A stretch of 64,000 nucleotides of DNA from NCBI RefSeq assembly GCF_029892785.1, contig NZ_JARXXA010000016.1, forward strand, positions 34,372 through 98,371, read 5' to 3'. Shown one piece after another: positions 51,537 to 60,776 of this stretch (positions are counted from its first letter, which is position 1; the number at the start of each line of letters is the position of its first letter). The notes under the pieces were generated by a model, which saw only the letters and a program-made list of their open reading frames with translations, was not told where the DNA came from and did not search any database. The position numbers were made by a program, and so were the translations under genes. Source of the stretch: Parabacteroides sp. PH5-46 (GTDB taxonomy: Bacteria > Bacteroidota > Bacteroidia > Bacteroidales > Tannerellaceae).

Positions 51537-51618
51537 GCTCACATAGGTGAACGATGCAGATCACCTATGTGAACAGATCGGTTCACCATTGTGAGCCATC
51601 CGGTTCACATAGGTGAGC
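51537..51618. repeat. 22-bp-period palindrome array R5 (4 units)
   Basis: Units start at 51537, 51559, 51581 and 51603, exactly 22 bp apart: GCTCACATAGGTGAAC, GATCACCTATGTGAAC, GTTCACCATTGTGAGC and GTTCACATAGGTGAGC. Each is a 16-bp imperfect palindrome; the first and last units are near-complements of each other. It lies in the 305-bp divergent gap between the pentapeptide operon and recQ, upstream of both -7 boxes, so it is not a terminator. The rest of the gap is AT-rich. Confidence 0.92.
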
Positions 51619-51689
51619 CGCTAAAAAGAAGCTGAAATAAACAATAATAGAGAGCTGAAAAATAGGAAGGGTTTAAGCGTTTTTTTTCA

Positions 51690-51697
51690 TAAATTTG
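51690..51697 (+). promoter_or_regulatory. -7 box (TAAATTTG) for recQ
   Basis: TAAATTTG, 21 bp before the ATG at 51719. Confidence 0.6.
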
Positions 51698-51718
51698 CCC
51701 TACGTAAAAAAACAATGA

Positions 51719-53578
51719 ATGGATGAATTATTGCTTCTCTTGAAGAAGTACTTTGGTTTTGATTCTTTCAGGCCTTTGCAGGCAGACATTATACAGCGGG
51801 TTATCCAGAAGAAGGATTCGTTGGTATTAATGCCTACCGGGGGTGGGAAGTCGATTTGTTTCCAGCTTCCTGCGATACATCTGCCCGGGACGGCTATTGT
51901 GATATCTCCGCTGATTGCTTTGATGAAAGACCAGGTGGAGGGACTGGTGGCCAACGGTATAGCGGCGGCTTCGCTTAACAGTTCTATGCCGGAAGAGGAG
52001 AAACAGCGTATCAGGCAGCAATGCATTGCCGGCAAGATGAAACTGCTTTATATCTCTCCGGAGGGGCTAATCAGCGAGTTGGACTGGCTACTCTCACGCA
52101 TGGATATTTCACTGATCGCCATAGACGAGGCGCATTGCGTCTCGCATTGGGGACATGATTTCCGGCCTGAATATACACAGTTGGCTATCTTGAAAGAGCG
52201 CTTCCCTGATGTTCCCGTTATTGCCTTAACGGCTACGGCAGACAAGATTACCCGCGCAGATATCGTAGAACAACTGAAACTACATGAGCCTCAGATATTC
52301 ATTTCCTCGTTCGACCGTCCGAACCTCTCGCTCACCGTTCACCGGGGCTTGGGTAAGAAAGAAAAGATAGCTGCTATCGTTGGTTTTATCAACAAACATA
52401 AAGAACAATGCGGCATTGTCTACTGCATGAAGCGTGCCGACACGGAAGCACTGGCTGCTACCCTGAACGGATATGGTATTGCTGCTACGGCTTATCATGC
52501 CGGATTACCAACAGCCAGGCGGGAACAAGCGCAGAATGATTTCATCAACGACAATACACAGGTGATCTGTGCCACCATAGCTTTTGGTATGGGGATAGAC
52601 AAAAGCAATGTGCGCTGGGTCATCCATTACAATATGCCCGGAAGTATTGAAAACTATTATCAGGAAATAGGGCGTGCCGGGCGTGACGGCTTAGCCAGTG
52701 ACACCCTGCTATTCTACACCTTGGGCGACCTTGTTTTACTCCGTCGCTTTGCCGAAGAGAGCGGGCAAAGTGACACAAACCTGGAGAAGCTGAACCGTAT
52801 GCAACGCTACTGCGAAAGCGATATCTGCCGACGGCGCATTCTGCTCAACTACTTCGGAGAAGAAAGCGATCAGGATTGCGGCAACTGCGACGTATGCAAG
52901 AACCCGCCTCAACGCTTTGACGGCAGCGTATTGGTACAAAAAGCATTAAGCGCCATTGTCCGGACAGAAGAGCGGATCGGCATGCAGATGCTGATTGATA
53001 TCTTACGTGCCTCGGGACGTATCGAATTACTTCAGCAGGGATATGACAAACTAAAGACATACGGAGCCGGAAGGGATTTACCCTATAAGGTATGGAAAGA
53101 ATACATCTACCAAATGCTCCAACTGGGTTATATTGAAATAGATTATGCGCATGCACAGACGCTAAAGGTCACCTCCATCGGACGCAAAGTGCTCTTTGGC
53201 GAAGCTCAGGCGCAACTGGCCTCCTGGCGCGACACGGAAGAAATTCAGAAAAAAGAAAAGAAAGAAAAAAAGGAGAAGAAAGAGAAAAAAGCAACAGACA
53301 AAACACGTCCGATCCGTGTAATAGAGTCAGGTTCAGAGGACGAACGCCTGATGGACTCCCTGCGCCAACTCAGGCGACAGATCGCCCAGCAAGAAGGTAT
53401 GCCGGCTTACATCATCTTTTCAGACGCCGCCTTGGAAGATATGGTATTCAAGAAACCCATCACCTTAGAAGCCTTCGGCGATGTACGGGGCGTAGGAGAT
53501 GCCAAGCTCGAAAAATACGGCAAAGTCTTTGTCGCTTTGATTCGCTTTGTCCTCAAAGTGCCTAAAGAGCAGTCCTGA
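51719..53578 (+). CDS. recQ: RecQ family ATP-dependent DNA helicase
   Basis: A 619-residue superfamily 2 helicase. Motif 0 FRPLQADIIQ, motif I LMPTGGGKSICFQLPA, motif II IAIDEAHCVSHWGHDFRPEY, motif V/VI ATIAFGMGIDKSNVRWVIHY and QEIGRAGRDG. A zinc-binding/RQC region contains YCESDICRRRILLNYFGEES and CGNCDVCKNP. A Lys/Glu-rich linker (KKEKKEKKEKKEKKA) precedes an HRDC domain (ERLMDSLRQLRRQIAQQEGM onward). Role: 3'-5' unwinding in recombination and fork repair. Shorter RQC than E. coli RecQ is common in Bacteroidota. It ends 5 bp from the convergent aguB gene. Confidence 0.95.
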   Translation: MDELLLLLKKYFGFDSFRPLQADIIQRVIQKKDSLVLMPTGGGKSICFQLPAIHLPGTAIVISPLIALMKDQVEGLVANGIAAASLNSSMPEEEKQRIRQQCIAGKMKLLYISPEGLISELDWLLSRMDISLIAIDEAHCVSHWGHDFRPEYTQLAILKERFPDVPVIALTATADKITRADIVEQLKLHEPQIFISSFDRPNLSLTVHRGLGKKEKIAAIVGFINKHKEQCGIVYCMKRADTEALAATLNGYGIAATAYHAGLPTARREQAQNDFINDNTQVICATIAFGMGIDKSNVRWVIHYNMPGSIENYYQEIGRAGRDGLASDTLLFYTLGDLVLLRRFAEESGQSDTNLEKLNRMQRYCESDICRRRILLNYFGEESDQDCGNCDVCKNPPQRFDGSVLVQKALSAIVRTEERIGMQMLIDILRASGRIELLQQGYDKLKTYGAGRDLPYKVWKEYIYQMLQLGYIEIDYAHAQTLKVTSIGRKVLFGEAQAQLASWRDTEEIQKKEKKEKKEKKEKKATDKTRPIRVIESGSEDERLMDSLRQLRRQIAQQEGMPAYIIFSDAALEDMVFKKPITLEAFGDVRGVGDAKLEKYGKVFVALIRFVLKVPKEQS

Positions 53579-53583
53579 AAGGC

Positions 53584-54465
53584 TTAGATCAAAAAGCGCT
53601 GAGTGATATCGCTGTATGCATCAATGCGACGGTCGCGGAAGAAAGGCCACCAGCGACGCACATTCTCTGTTCGGGTTTGATCAATATCCACTACTTGTAC
53701 CTCTTCCGTTTCATTAGGAAATACCGTTAATAGTTCTCCCTGAGGGCCTGCCACAAAGCTATTCCCCCAAAAGGTTATTCCTTTGGTTTGTCCGGAGGGA
53801 TCCGGCTCATAACCTACACGATTTACGGCAATTACGGGCAAACCATTGGCTACTGCGTGCCCCCGCTGTATCGTAACCCAGGCGTTTAACTGACGCTCTT
53901 TCTCCTTTTGCGCATCACTGCTTTCCCAGCCAATAGCCGTAGGGTAAATCAGCACTTCGGCACCTGCCATAGCCATTAGCCGCGCGGCTTCGGGATACCA
54001 TTGATCCCAGCAGACCAAAACACCCAGCTTGCCTACAGAGGTCTGGATCGGTTTAAAGCCCAGATCACCCGGTGTAAAATAGAACTTCTCATAGTAGGCC
54101 GGATCATCCGGGATGTGCATCTTCCGGTAGGTACCGGCGATTGTTCCATCCTTTTCCAATACAACAGCCGTATTGTGATAGAGACCCGGCGCCCGCTTTT
54201 CAAACAGGGATAAAACAAGCACGATTTGCAGTTCTTTTGCCAAGGCTCCAAAGCTGTCTGTAGAGGGTCCGGGAATTGTTTCCGCCTGATCAAAAACAGA
54301 GGTATCCTCTGTCTGACAGAAATAGAGGCCATTGTGTAATTCCTGTAGTACCACCAACTCGGCGCCCTGTTCGGCACAACGCCTTATATTTGCTTTTAAT
54401 TTCGCGACATTGGCATCCCTGTCACCGCCATTCGCCTGTTGAATCAATCCTACCTTCATCTTCAA
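53584..54465 (-). CDS. aguB: N-carbamoylputrescine amidase
   Basis: A 293-residue nitrilase-fold enzyme. The Glu-Lys-Cys triad is visible: Glu in VVLQELHNGLYFCQ, Lys in YRKMHIPDDPAYYEKFYF and Cys in LGVLVCWDQWYPEAARLM. Reaction: N-carbamoylputrescine to putrescine, CO2 and ammonia. The assignment is strongly supported by the agmatine deiminase gene 21 bp upstream in the same operon, giving the complete agmatine to putrescine route. Cytosolic, no signal peptide. Confidence 0.95.
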   Translation of the reverse strand: MKMKVGLIQQANGGDRDANVAKLKANIRRCAEQGAELVVLQELHNGLYFCQTEDTSVFDQAETIPGPSTDSFGALAKELQIVLVLSLFEKRAPGLYHNTAVVLEKDGTIAGTYRKMHIPDDPAYYEKFYFTPGDLGFKPIQTSVGKLGVLVCWDQWYPEAARLMAMAGAEVLIYPTAIGWESSDAQKEKERQLNAWVTIQRGHAVANGLPVIAVNRVGYEPDPSGQTKGITFWGNSFVAGPQGELLTVFPNETEEVQVVDIDQTRTENVRRWWPFFRDRRIDAYSDITQRFLI

Positions 54466-54486
54466 TTCTTAATTTTCAATTTCTAA

Positions 54487-55518
54487 TCAAATAAAGCCTT
54501 CCGGGTATTGCATTGTTATACAATGGAGTGAGCCATGTTGTTTTATCAGTGGAAGACAGTTGACACCTACGATCTCTCGATCCGGAAATGCCTTTTGTAA
54601 AGCTATTTTCGCTTCCTCATCTTTGGGAGAGCCGTAGTACGGAAGCAATACCGCATCGTTTATAATCAAGAAGTTGGCGTATGTAGCAGGCAGACGCTCT
54701 CCCTCCCACTCTACTTTGTCAGCCATTGGCAAGGGGATCAGGCGGTAGGCTTCTCCATTCTCTTGTGTAAAAGCCATCAGTTCCCGCTCCATTTCCTGCA
54801 ACTCACTGAAATGCTCGTCCGACTCATCCCGGCATTGCACATAGGCAATGGTATCTTCGCTGCAAAAGCGAGCCAATGTATCGATATGGCTATCTGTATC
54901 ATCACCTGCCAGATAACCATTCTCCAGCCACAAAATACGCTTCAGGCCAAACAATTCTTTCAAGTGATATTCCAGTTGTTCTTTTCCCAGGTATTCATTC
55001 CGGTTGACAGACGCCAGGCATTCTACGGTAGTTAGCAGCGTACCCTTCCCGTCTGTTTCAAGGCTTCCTCCCTCCAACACAAAAGGCTGCATATTCAAGG
55101 GTAAAACATCTTCCTGAAACACCCCAGCCTCAAACAACTTGCGGGTAATCAAATTATCATAATTAGCCGGAAACTTCATCCCCCAGCCATTAAAAACAAA
55201 ATCATACACAGCAGGCACCCCATCTTCAAACACAGAAATCCCCCCATGATCACGCGCCCAGGTATCGTTCGTTTCCATCTCACAAAAGAGAATCCTTTCG
55301 TAATCAACATCTCCCAGATGAACACGAACCTCCGCCTCATCCCGGCAAACCACCAACAATCGCTCCCGCTTGATGATCTCCTTCGCCACAGCAACAAAGC
55401 AAGGTATCACCTCTTCCAATATCGGCCCCCAGTCCGTATCCTCATGCGGCCAGGTAAGCTGCACCGCACTCTGCCGATACCACTCTGCCGGAAACACTAT
55501 TTTATTATCCATAATCAC
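54487..55518 (-). CDS. aguA: Agmatine deiminase
   Basis: A 343-residue guanidine-modifying enzyme. Recognisable parts are WPHEDTDWG near the N-terminus, MQPFVLEGGSLETDGKGTLL, ENGYLAGDDTDSHIDTLARF with conserved Asp/His and the catalytic Cys in KQHGSLHCITMQYP near the end. Reaction: agmatine to N-carbamoylputrescine and ammonia. The start may be MIM at 55518 or the Met two codons later. First gene of the aguAB operon. Confidence 0.95.
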   Translation of the reverse strand: MIMDNKIVFPAEWYRQSAVQLTWPHEDTDWGPILEEVIPCFVAVAKEIIKRERLLVVCRDEAEVRVHLGDVDYERILFCEMETNDTWARDHGGISVFEDGVPAVYDFVFNGWGMKFPANYDNLITRKLFEAGVFQEDVLPLNMQPFVLEGGSLETDGKGTLLTTVECLASVNRNEYLGKEQLEYHLKELFGLKRILWLENGYLAGDDTDSHIDTLARFCSEDTIAYVQCRDESDEHFSELQEMERELMAFTQENGEAYRLIPLPMADKVEWEGERLPATYANFLIINDAVLLPYYGSPKDEEAKIALQKAFPDREIVGVNCLPLIKQHGSLHCITMQYPEGFI

Positions 55519-55593
55519 GTTTTTGCTCTTTTAAAAAGACGTAAAAATAGCGATTATTTCGATAAAGAGGCTATGCAATGGATAGCAATCCTA

Positions 55594-55601
55594 TATCTTT
55601 G
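55594..55601 (+). promoter_or_regulatory. -7 box (TATCTTTG) 5 bp before the esterase start
   Basis: TATCTTTG ends only 5 bp before the ATG at 55607, the only in-frame Met before the signal sequence. A transcript from here would be leaderless. Confidence 0.55.
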
Positions 55602-55606
55602 CACGT

Positions 55607-56344
55607 ATGAAGTCAACAAAAAAACAATGGGAACACAAGTTGCACAAAAGGATATACTTGTTTGTGTGTTTTGTTTTTACTTTCTGTGGGTACATCTGCT
55701 CACAGGAAAAAGCCAAAGTAGATTATAACTATCTGGTGTATTTGCCTGAAGATTATGCTGTAGGAAATAAGAGTTATCCTCTGGTGATCTACCTTCACGG
55801 GGGAGCGCACAAGGGGAATGATTTAAATAAGTTGAAAAAATATGGACTGCCTTATTTAGTAGAAAAGGGAAATGAATTTGATTTTATTATAATATCACCT
55901 CAATGCCCTGATGATAAGTATTGGTCGTCAGATAATTGGTTTGAGCCATTATTTGAAAAAATACAGACTGAGTATCAGATTGATACTGACAGAGTGTATC
56001 TTACAGGTATAAGCATGGGAGGATATGGTACATTTATAGTTGCAATGGATCATCCTGATAAATTTGCGGCCATAGTACCATTGTGCGGAGGTTGTAACGA
56101 TAGTGACACTCCCCGCATTTGTACCCTTAAAAACATCCCTATATGGGCATTTCACGGAACCAACGACAACCTAATACCGATCTCTGAAACAGAACGTATC
56201 ATAAATGCTTTAGATAAATGTAAAGGGAAAACCAAGTTTACCAAATTAGAAGGAGAAGGACATGGAATCCAGTATCTTTATGAAACACACCCTCAAATAT
56301 ATAAATGGATGCTAGAACAAAGTCGATCAGGCGTCATATTATAA
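55607..56344 (+). CDS. Exported alpha/beta hydrolase (esterase/PHB-depolymerase-like)
   Basis: A 245-residue protein. After a basic start (MKSTKKQWEHKLHKR) an N-terminal hydrophobic signal (IYLFVCFVFTFCGYICSQ) directs export. The fold is clear: LVIYLHGGAHKGNDLN (oxyanion strand), TGISMGGYGTFI with the nucleophile Ser, FHGTNDNLIPISET with the Asp, and EGEGHGIQYL with the His. Such proteins are feruloyl, acetyl or phospholipid esterases; the substrate is not clear. AT-richer than the aguAB genes. Appears to be its own unit. Confidence 0.85.
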   Translation: MKSTKKQWEHKLHKRIYLFVCFVFTFCGYICSQEKAKVDYNYLVYLPEDYAVGNKSYPLVIYLHGGAHKGNDLNKLKKYGLPYLVEKGNEFDFIIISPQCPDDKYWSSDNWFEPLFEKIQTEYQIDTDRVYLTGISMGGYGTFIVAMDHPDKFAAIVPLCGGCNDSDTPRICTLKNIPIWAFHGTNDNLIPISETERIINALDKCKGKTKFTKLEGEGHGIQYLYETHPQIYKWMLEQSRSGVIL

Positions 56345-56411
56345 ATCAGTTTCATAGCCTTTCACAAATAATATAATTTAAACATCCGCATGAATATATT
56401 TAAATTATTAT

Positions 56412-56419
56412 TATGTTTG
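56412..56419 (+). promoter_or_regulatory. -7 box (TATGTTTG) for the 56460 gene and probably the radical SAM cluster
   Basis: TATGTTTG matches TAnnTTTG and lies 40 bp before the ATG at 56460. A 12-bp TGTTTGTAAACA near-palindrome begins within it (about 56414-56425). No other promoter match is obvious before the radical SAM genes. Confidence 0.5.
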
Positions 56420-56459
56420 TAAACAAAATGATTTCTAGTCAATAAAAAACAAGGACACT

Positions 56460-57032
56460 ATGGCAGCCGATAAAAAAGCAATTGATTTTGGAAAAATAAA
56501 ACGTTATATAAAGAACAAAACAGCAGAATTTTACATTGACACACTAGAGGGTGAAGAGAAAGAAGAATTTAAATCAAGTATTAAATACTTAAACAATATA
56601 AGAAGAACAAAAGATCTGTCTCCACAATATGATATTCCGGAGTTGGAGCGGATCAAAAACAAATTAAATGACTTTTCTCCTACCCGTGAACAGGAAATCA
56701 TTATCAGGGAAATCAATAAAGAAAAGAAAGAAGACAACCTAAGAGTCAAAAAGGCCAGAGTTAAGCGTAAAGTAACTTCTACCGAACCGGAGAAATCCAC
56801 ATACGAAAAGGTATCCAAGGCATTCTGGGCATTAAAGACTCATTTAGAAGAAGAGGGAAAAATGCTGACTTCTAAAGAAATTGAAATAGTTAAAAAAAAT
56901 CTCATCATTCTAACCAATTATACAGATACAGTACTTCAGGAGCGATTTAAAATAGAAATCCAACTAGCCATCAAACAGGCCGATGAAATAAAGCAACGTA
57001 TCGAAAAGTTAAATATTAAAATAAAGAAATAA
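56460..57032 (+). CDS. Lys/Glu-rich helical protein, unknown function
   Basis: A 190-residue cytosolic protein, strongly charged and mostly helical (IIREINKEKKEDNLRVKKAR, EIQLAIKQADEIKQRIEKLN), with coiled-coil character at the C-terminus. A possible short domain lies at about residues 115-160 (STYEKVSKAFWALKTHLEEE). No known family recognised. It precedes the radical SAM gene by 50 bp on the same strand and may be co-transcribed, but a link to that pathway is only positional. It has no Cys/Ser/Thr-rich tail that would suggest a RiPP precursor. Confidence 0.7.
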   Translation: MAADKKAIDFGKIKRYIKNKTAEFYIDTLEGEEKEEFKSSIKYLNNIRRTKDLSPQYDIPELERIKNKLNDFSPTREQEIIIREINKEKKEDNLRVKKARVKRKVTSTEPEKSTYEKVSKAFWALKTHLEEEGKMLTSKEIEIVKKNLIILTNYTDTVLQERFKIEIQLAIKQADEIKQRIEKLNIKIKK

Positions 57033-57082
57033 TAATCCAACAACAGCCGGGAGGCTACTTAATAACAAATAACATACATTGC

Positions 57083-58294
57083 ATGAAAACAAAACGTGAA
57101 GGAAGTTCTTTTCAGCAAATGAGTTCTAAAAGGAAACTCGAATCTGTTTTCTTATTTGTAACAGGTAGATGTAATGCCAAATGCACCATGTGTTTCTATG
57201 CCAACGACATGGAAATGAAAGAGCAGGATTTGACATTTGAAGAGATAAAAAAGCTATCGGAAAGCGCAGGAGAGTTTAACAGATTATGGCTATCCGGTGG
57301 TGAACCTACTCTGAGAGAAGATTTACCTGAAATTATAGAAATGTTCTACCAAAACAACCATATAAAGGATGTAAACATGCCTACTAACGGACTGAAAGCG
57401 GACCGTGTAATAGAATGGGTAAAACGCATCCGGAAAAACTGTCCCGATTTAAATATGACAGTCAGCGTATCACTGGATGGTTTTGGCAATACACACGATA
57501 CACAGCGCGGAGTACCCGGTAACTTCTACAAAGCTGTAGAAACCCTGAAGAAAGTAGACGAAAACTTCGGGGATGACGGGAAAGTCCTCAAAAATATAGC
57601 AACTGTTATTACGCGATACAATATAGAAGAAATCATCGATTTCATGATGTGGGCATACGGACGTTTGAATGTATTGACACATACAATAGAAGCTGCTCGC
57701 GGCATGACCCGTGAAGACGGTGTGAAAATCCTTACGGAGCAATCATTACGCGAGCTACAGGATAAAATCGTACCCTTCTATGCTGCCTATGCCGACCGTA
57801 TGGCGGAAGGAGTAACCGGTTTTCGTAAACGCGTAACCCGCTTCTTCTATCTAGGGCTTATCCGCGCCATGTATAATGTAAGAGCCGGTAATATAGACAA
57901 GCCTACCCCTTGGGGAATGGATTGTACAGCTGGTGAAACAACCTTGGTTATAGACTATGACGGCCGCTTCCGCTCCTGCGAATTAAGAGAACCCATTGGC
58001 AATGTAAAGGATTACAACTGCGACGTACAGTCTATCATGTACGGAGATGCCATGAAAAAGGAAGTAAACGAGATAGGACACGGATATACTGCCAACTGCT
58101 GGTGTACACACGGCTGCTGGATCATGTCGTCTATTATATTCAACCCCGGCAAAATGGTATCCAAAGTATACAAAGGCTATCGCGAAACAAAAAAGCTGGC
58201 TAAGCCATTGAATATGAACGAGAATCTATTGAAAGACCTGGAAGCAAAATATAATCTGGACAGTGAAAAACTAGCCCAAATAGGTATCTTATGA
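57083..58294 (+). CDS. Radical SAM protein with C-terminal Cys-rich (SPASM-like) region
   Basis: A 403-residue enzyme. The [4Fe-4S] motif CxxxCxxC is at Cys30, Cys34 and Cys37 (GRCNAKCTMCFYAND). The SAM-binding GGEP appears as LWLSGGEPTLRED. The C-terminal part has further cysteines: GMDCTAGETTLVIDYDGRFR, RSCELREPIG and NCWCTHGCW, consistent with auxiliary cluster ligands. Substrate not known; related proteins occur in peptide and in lipid modification. Its stop overlaps the glycosyltransferase start by 4 bp, so the two act together or at least are made together. Confidence 0.9.
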   Translation: MKTKREGSSFQQMSSKRKLESVFLFVTGRCNAKCTMCFYANDMEMKEQDLTFEEIKKLSESAGEFNRLWLSGGEPTLREDLPEIIEMFYQNNHIKDVNMPTNGLKADRVIEWVKRIRKNCPDLNMTVSVSLDGFGNTHDTQRGVPGNFYKAVETLKKVDENFGDDGKVLKNIATVITRYNIEEIIDFMMWAYGRLNVLTHTIEAARGMTREDGVKILTEQSLRELQDKIVPFYAAYADRMAEGVTGFRKRVTRFFYLGLIRAMYNVRAGNIDKPTPWGMDCTAGETTLVIDYDGRFRSCELREPIGNVKDYNCDVQSIMYGDAMKKEVNEIGHGYTANCWCTHGCWIMSSIIFNPGKMVSKVYKGYRETKKLAKPLNMNENLLKDLEAKYNLDSEKLAQIGIL

Positions 58295-59523
58295 AACTGT
58301 TCCTTGTCACCAGAGGTTCGCAGGGAGATATCTACCCATATCTCACACTAGCCGATACTTTAATGAGTCGTGGGCATGAGGTTACACTAAGTCTCCCCCG
58401 CATATTTGAAAAGCATGCAAAAGATGCAGGCATTCCTTATGTGTTACAGGCTTTTGACGACATTGGCGGAATGATTGAAGGAGCTGCAGATACCAATCAG
58501 AAGACAAAACATATCCTGAAATGGGTTCGTAGGGTAATAGACAAACAGTTTGAAGAGTTTATCCCCCTACTCAAAAAGCATGATATGCTGATCTCTGCCA
58601 ACACAGAGTTTGCCGCCGCCAGTATAGCCGAATACTGCCAAAAGCCGTTCATCCGGACAGCTTTCGGACCTTTTATACCCGGTACACAAATACCGCCGGC
58701 GGTCTTGCCCTGGCCGGAGCCAAATGCCATATTTACCCCTAAGTTCTTGTGGAAGATGCTGAATGTGGGAACCAACTTTATGGTGTTAAAAACAATCAAT
58801 AAAAACAGGACTAAGTTAGGCATGTCGCCCATTAAAAACTTTGGGGATCATGCTGCCGGTTCGGCAAATAATTACCTGGTGTATAGTTCTTATTTAGGAA
58901 ATACAGATTCTACCTGGAAGTACAAATGGCAAATCGGAGGATATTGCTTCTACGATAAGTTACAGTATGAGGTATCGGCCTATCAGGAGCTGATCTCTTT
59001 TGTGCAAAAAGACCAGAAACCTGTTGTATTCTTCACGCTGGGAAGTTGTGACACAAAGAAAAAAGAAAAGATATGTGGATGGCTGGTTGAGATTTGCAAC
59101 AAACACAATTATAAACTCGTAGTAGGTAGCGGATGGTCAAATACCGGTTCAAATCTACGTAATAACGAGGATGTATTCATTACAGACAAGCCGCTTCCCC
59201 ACTCGCTGATTTTCCCCAATTGTGACGCTATTATCCATCATGGAGGATGCGGAACAACCCATAGTGCAGGACGAGCCGGTAAGCCTCAGATGGTAATCCC
59301 ATTAATAATAGATCAGCATTACTGGGGAAACCGGGTGTTCAGGTTAGGGATTGGCCCCAATCGTCTGAAGCCGTCGGGAATATCCCGTGAGCTACTGGAA
59401 TCCAGGGTTTGCGATCTGGTGACAAATGCCTCCTACAAGAAAAATGCAGCTGCATTGGGAGAGCAGATACGGAGTGAAAACGGACCTGAAAATATATGTA
59501 AATATATTGAGAGCCATATCTAA
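58291..59523 (+). CDS. UGT-like glycosyltransferase (GT1/GT28 type)
   Basis: A 410-residue GT-B enzyme. The acceptor half starts LFLVTRGSQGDIYPYLTLAD. The donor half contains VVFFTLGSCDTKKKE and the signature IIHHGGCGTTHSAGRAGKPQ, then PLIIDQHYWGNRVFRLGIGP, which is the nucleotide-sugar motif of sterol and lipid glucosyltransferases and of antibiotic glycosyltransferases. No signal peptide; likely at the inner face of the membrane. Embedded between two radical SAM genes (4-bp overlap upstream, 17 bp downstream). Acceptor could be a lipid or a peptide; cannot be decided from sequence. Confidence 0.9.
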   Translation: MKLFLVTRGSQGDIYPYLTLADTLMSRGHEVTLSLPRIFEKHAKDAGIPYVLQAFDDIGGMIEGAADTNQKTKHILKWVRRVIDKQFEEFIPLLKKHDMLISANTEFAAASIAEYCQKPFIRTAFGPFIPGTQIPPAVLPWPEPNAIFTPKFLWKMLNVGTNFMVLKTINKNRTKLGMSPIKNFGDHAAGSANNYLVYSSYLGNTDSTWKYKWQIGGYCFYDKLQYEVSAYQELISFVQKDQKPVVFFTLGSCDTKKKEKICGWLVEICNKHNYKLVVGSGWSNTGSNLRNNEDVFITDKPLPHSLIFPNCDAIIHHGGCGTTHSAGRAGKPQMVIPLIIDQHYWGNRVFRLGIGPNRLKPSGISRELLESRVCDLVTNASYKKNAAALGEQIRSENGPENICKYIESHI

Positions 59524-59540
59524 TATATCAGAGATAGCGC

Positions 59541-60776
59541 ATGAATAAACAATATATTTCACCTTTTGCCAGACCAGTCTACGTGATGTTGAAACCCGTT
59601 GGTTCTGTCTGTAATCTGGCTTGCGAATATTGCTACTACCTTGAAAAAGGAAAGTTTTATTCGCAAGTGAAGAATCATGTTATGACAGAAGAACTGTTGG
59701 AACGCTTTATCCGGGAGTATCTTGCAAGCCAAACTATGCAGCAAGTACTCTTTACCTGGCATGGAGGGGAAACATTGATGCGTCCTATCAGCTTTTATAA
59801 GAAGGCACTGGAACTACAACAGAAATACGCACAAGGCCGTCAGATAGATAACAGTATCCAAACCAACGGAACATTACTTACAGACGAATGGTGCAAATTC
59901 TTCAAGGATAACAACTTTCTGGTAGGTATATCCATTGATGGCCCTCAGGAATTTCACGACGAATACAGACGTAATAAACAAGGAATACCCTCGTTTGTAA
60001 AGGTTATGAAGGGTATCCAGCTACTAAAGAAACACGGAGTAGAATACAATGCAATGGCCGTTGTAAACGACTATAATGTAGACTATCCCCTGGAGTTCTA
60101 CCGTTTCTTTAAAGAGTTGAAATGCCATTACATACAGTTTACCCCCATTGTAGAGCGCCTGATGCCGGATGGTGGTTTGTCAACAGCCGACAGCCTACAA
60201 CCTACCGAATTGGCTCCGTTCTCAGTAGATGCTGGAAAATGGGGAGATTTCCTCTGTGCCATCTTCGACGAATGGGTAAAGACGGATGTAGGTACCTATT
60301 ATATTCAGTTATTTGACGCTACATTGGCCAACTGGGTAGGCGAACAACCGGGAATATGCAGCATGGCACGTACCTGCGGACATGCAGGCGTCATGGAATT
60401 TAACGGAGACATCTATTCATGCGACCACTTCGTATTCCCGGAATACAAACTGGGGAATATCTACACAAAAACAATTACAGAGATGATGTACAGCCCGGAA
60501 CAAATGAAATTCGGCGCTGATAAATACGATACACTCCCTACACAATGCAAAACATGTAACTATTTGTTTGCCTGCAACGGGGAATGTCCCAAAAACCGTT
60601 TTATAACCGATGCTAATGGCGAACCGGGCTTAAACTATTTATGCAAAGGATATAAAAAATACTTTGCACATGTGGCCCCCTACATGGACTTCATGAAAAA
60701 AGAGCTATTAGCCCAACGCCCACCGGCAAACGTTATGACAAAATATACTCAAATTAAAAACAATGAAGAGACGTGA
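59541..60776 (+). CDS. Anaerobic sulfatase maturase-like radical SAM/SPASM protein
   Basis: A 411-residue enzyme. CxxxCxxC is at Cys24, Cys28 and Cys31 (SVCNLACEYCYYLEKGKF). FTWHGGETLMRPISFY is the GGE motif and SIQTNGTLLTDEW the next strand. The SPASM domain has CSMARTCGHAGVMEFNGDIY then YSCDHFVFPEYKLGN and CKTCNYLFACNGECPKNRF. This is the anSME layout, which converts a Cys or Ser of a sulfatase to formylglycine. No sulfatase gene is in the window, so the role in this gene cluster may differ. It overlaps tldD by 14 bp. Confidence 0.92.
   Translation: MNKQYISPFARPVYVMLKPVGSVCNLACEYCYYLEKGKFYSQVKNHVMTEELLERFIREYLASQTMQQVLFTWHGGETLMRPISFYKKALELQQKYAQGRQIDNSIQTNGTLLTDEWCKFFKDNNFLVGISIDGPQEFHDEYRRNKQGIPSFVKVMKGIQLLKKHGVEYNAMAVVNDYNVDYPLEFYRFFKELKCHYIQFTPIVERLMPDGGLSTADSLQPTELAPFSVDAGKWGDFLCAIFDEWVKTDVGTYYIQLFDATLANWVGEQPGICSMARTCGHAGVMEFNGDIYSCDHFVFPEYKLGNIYTKTITEMMYSPEQMKFGADKYDTLPTQCKTCNYLFACNGECPKNRFITDANGEPGLNYLCKGYKKYFAHVAPYMDFMKKELLAQRPPANVMTKYTQIKNNEET

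Noticed and set aside
56460..57032. RiPP precursor for the radical SAM cluster
   Set aside because: 190 residues, highly charged coiled coil, no leader/core split and no Cys/Gly/Ser-rich tail.
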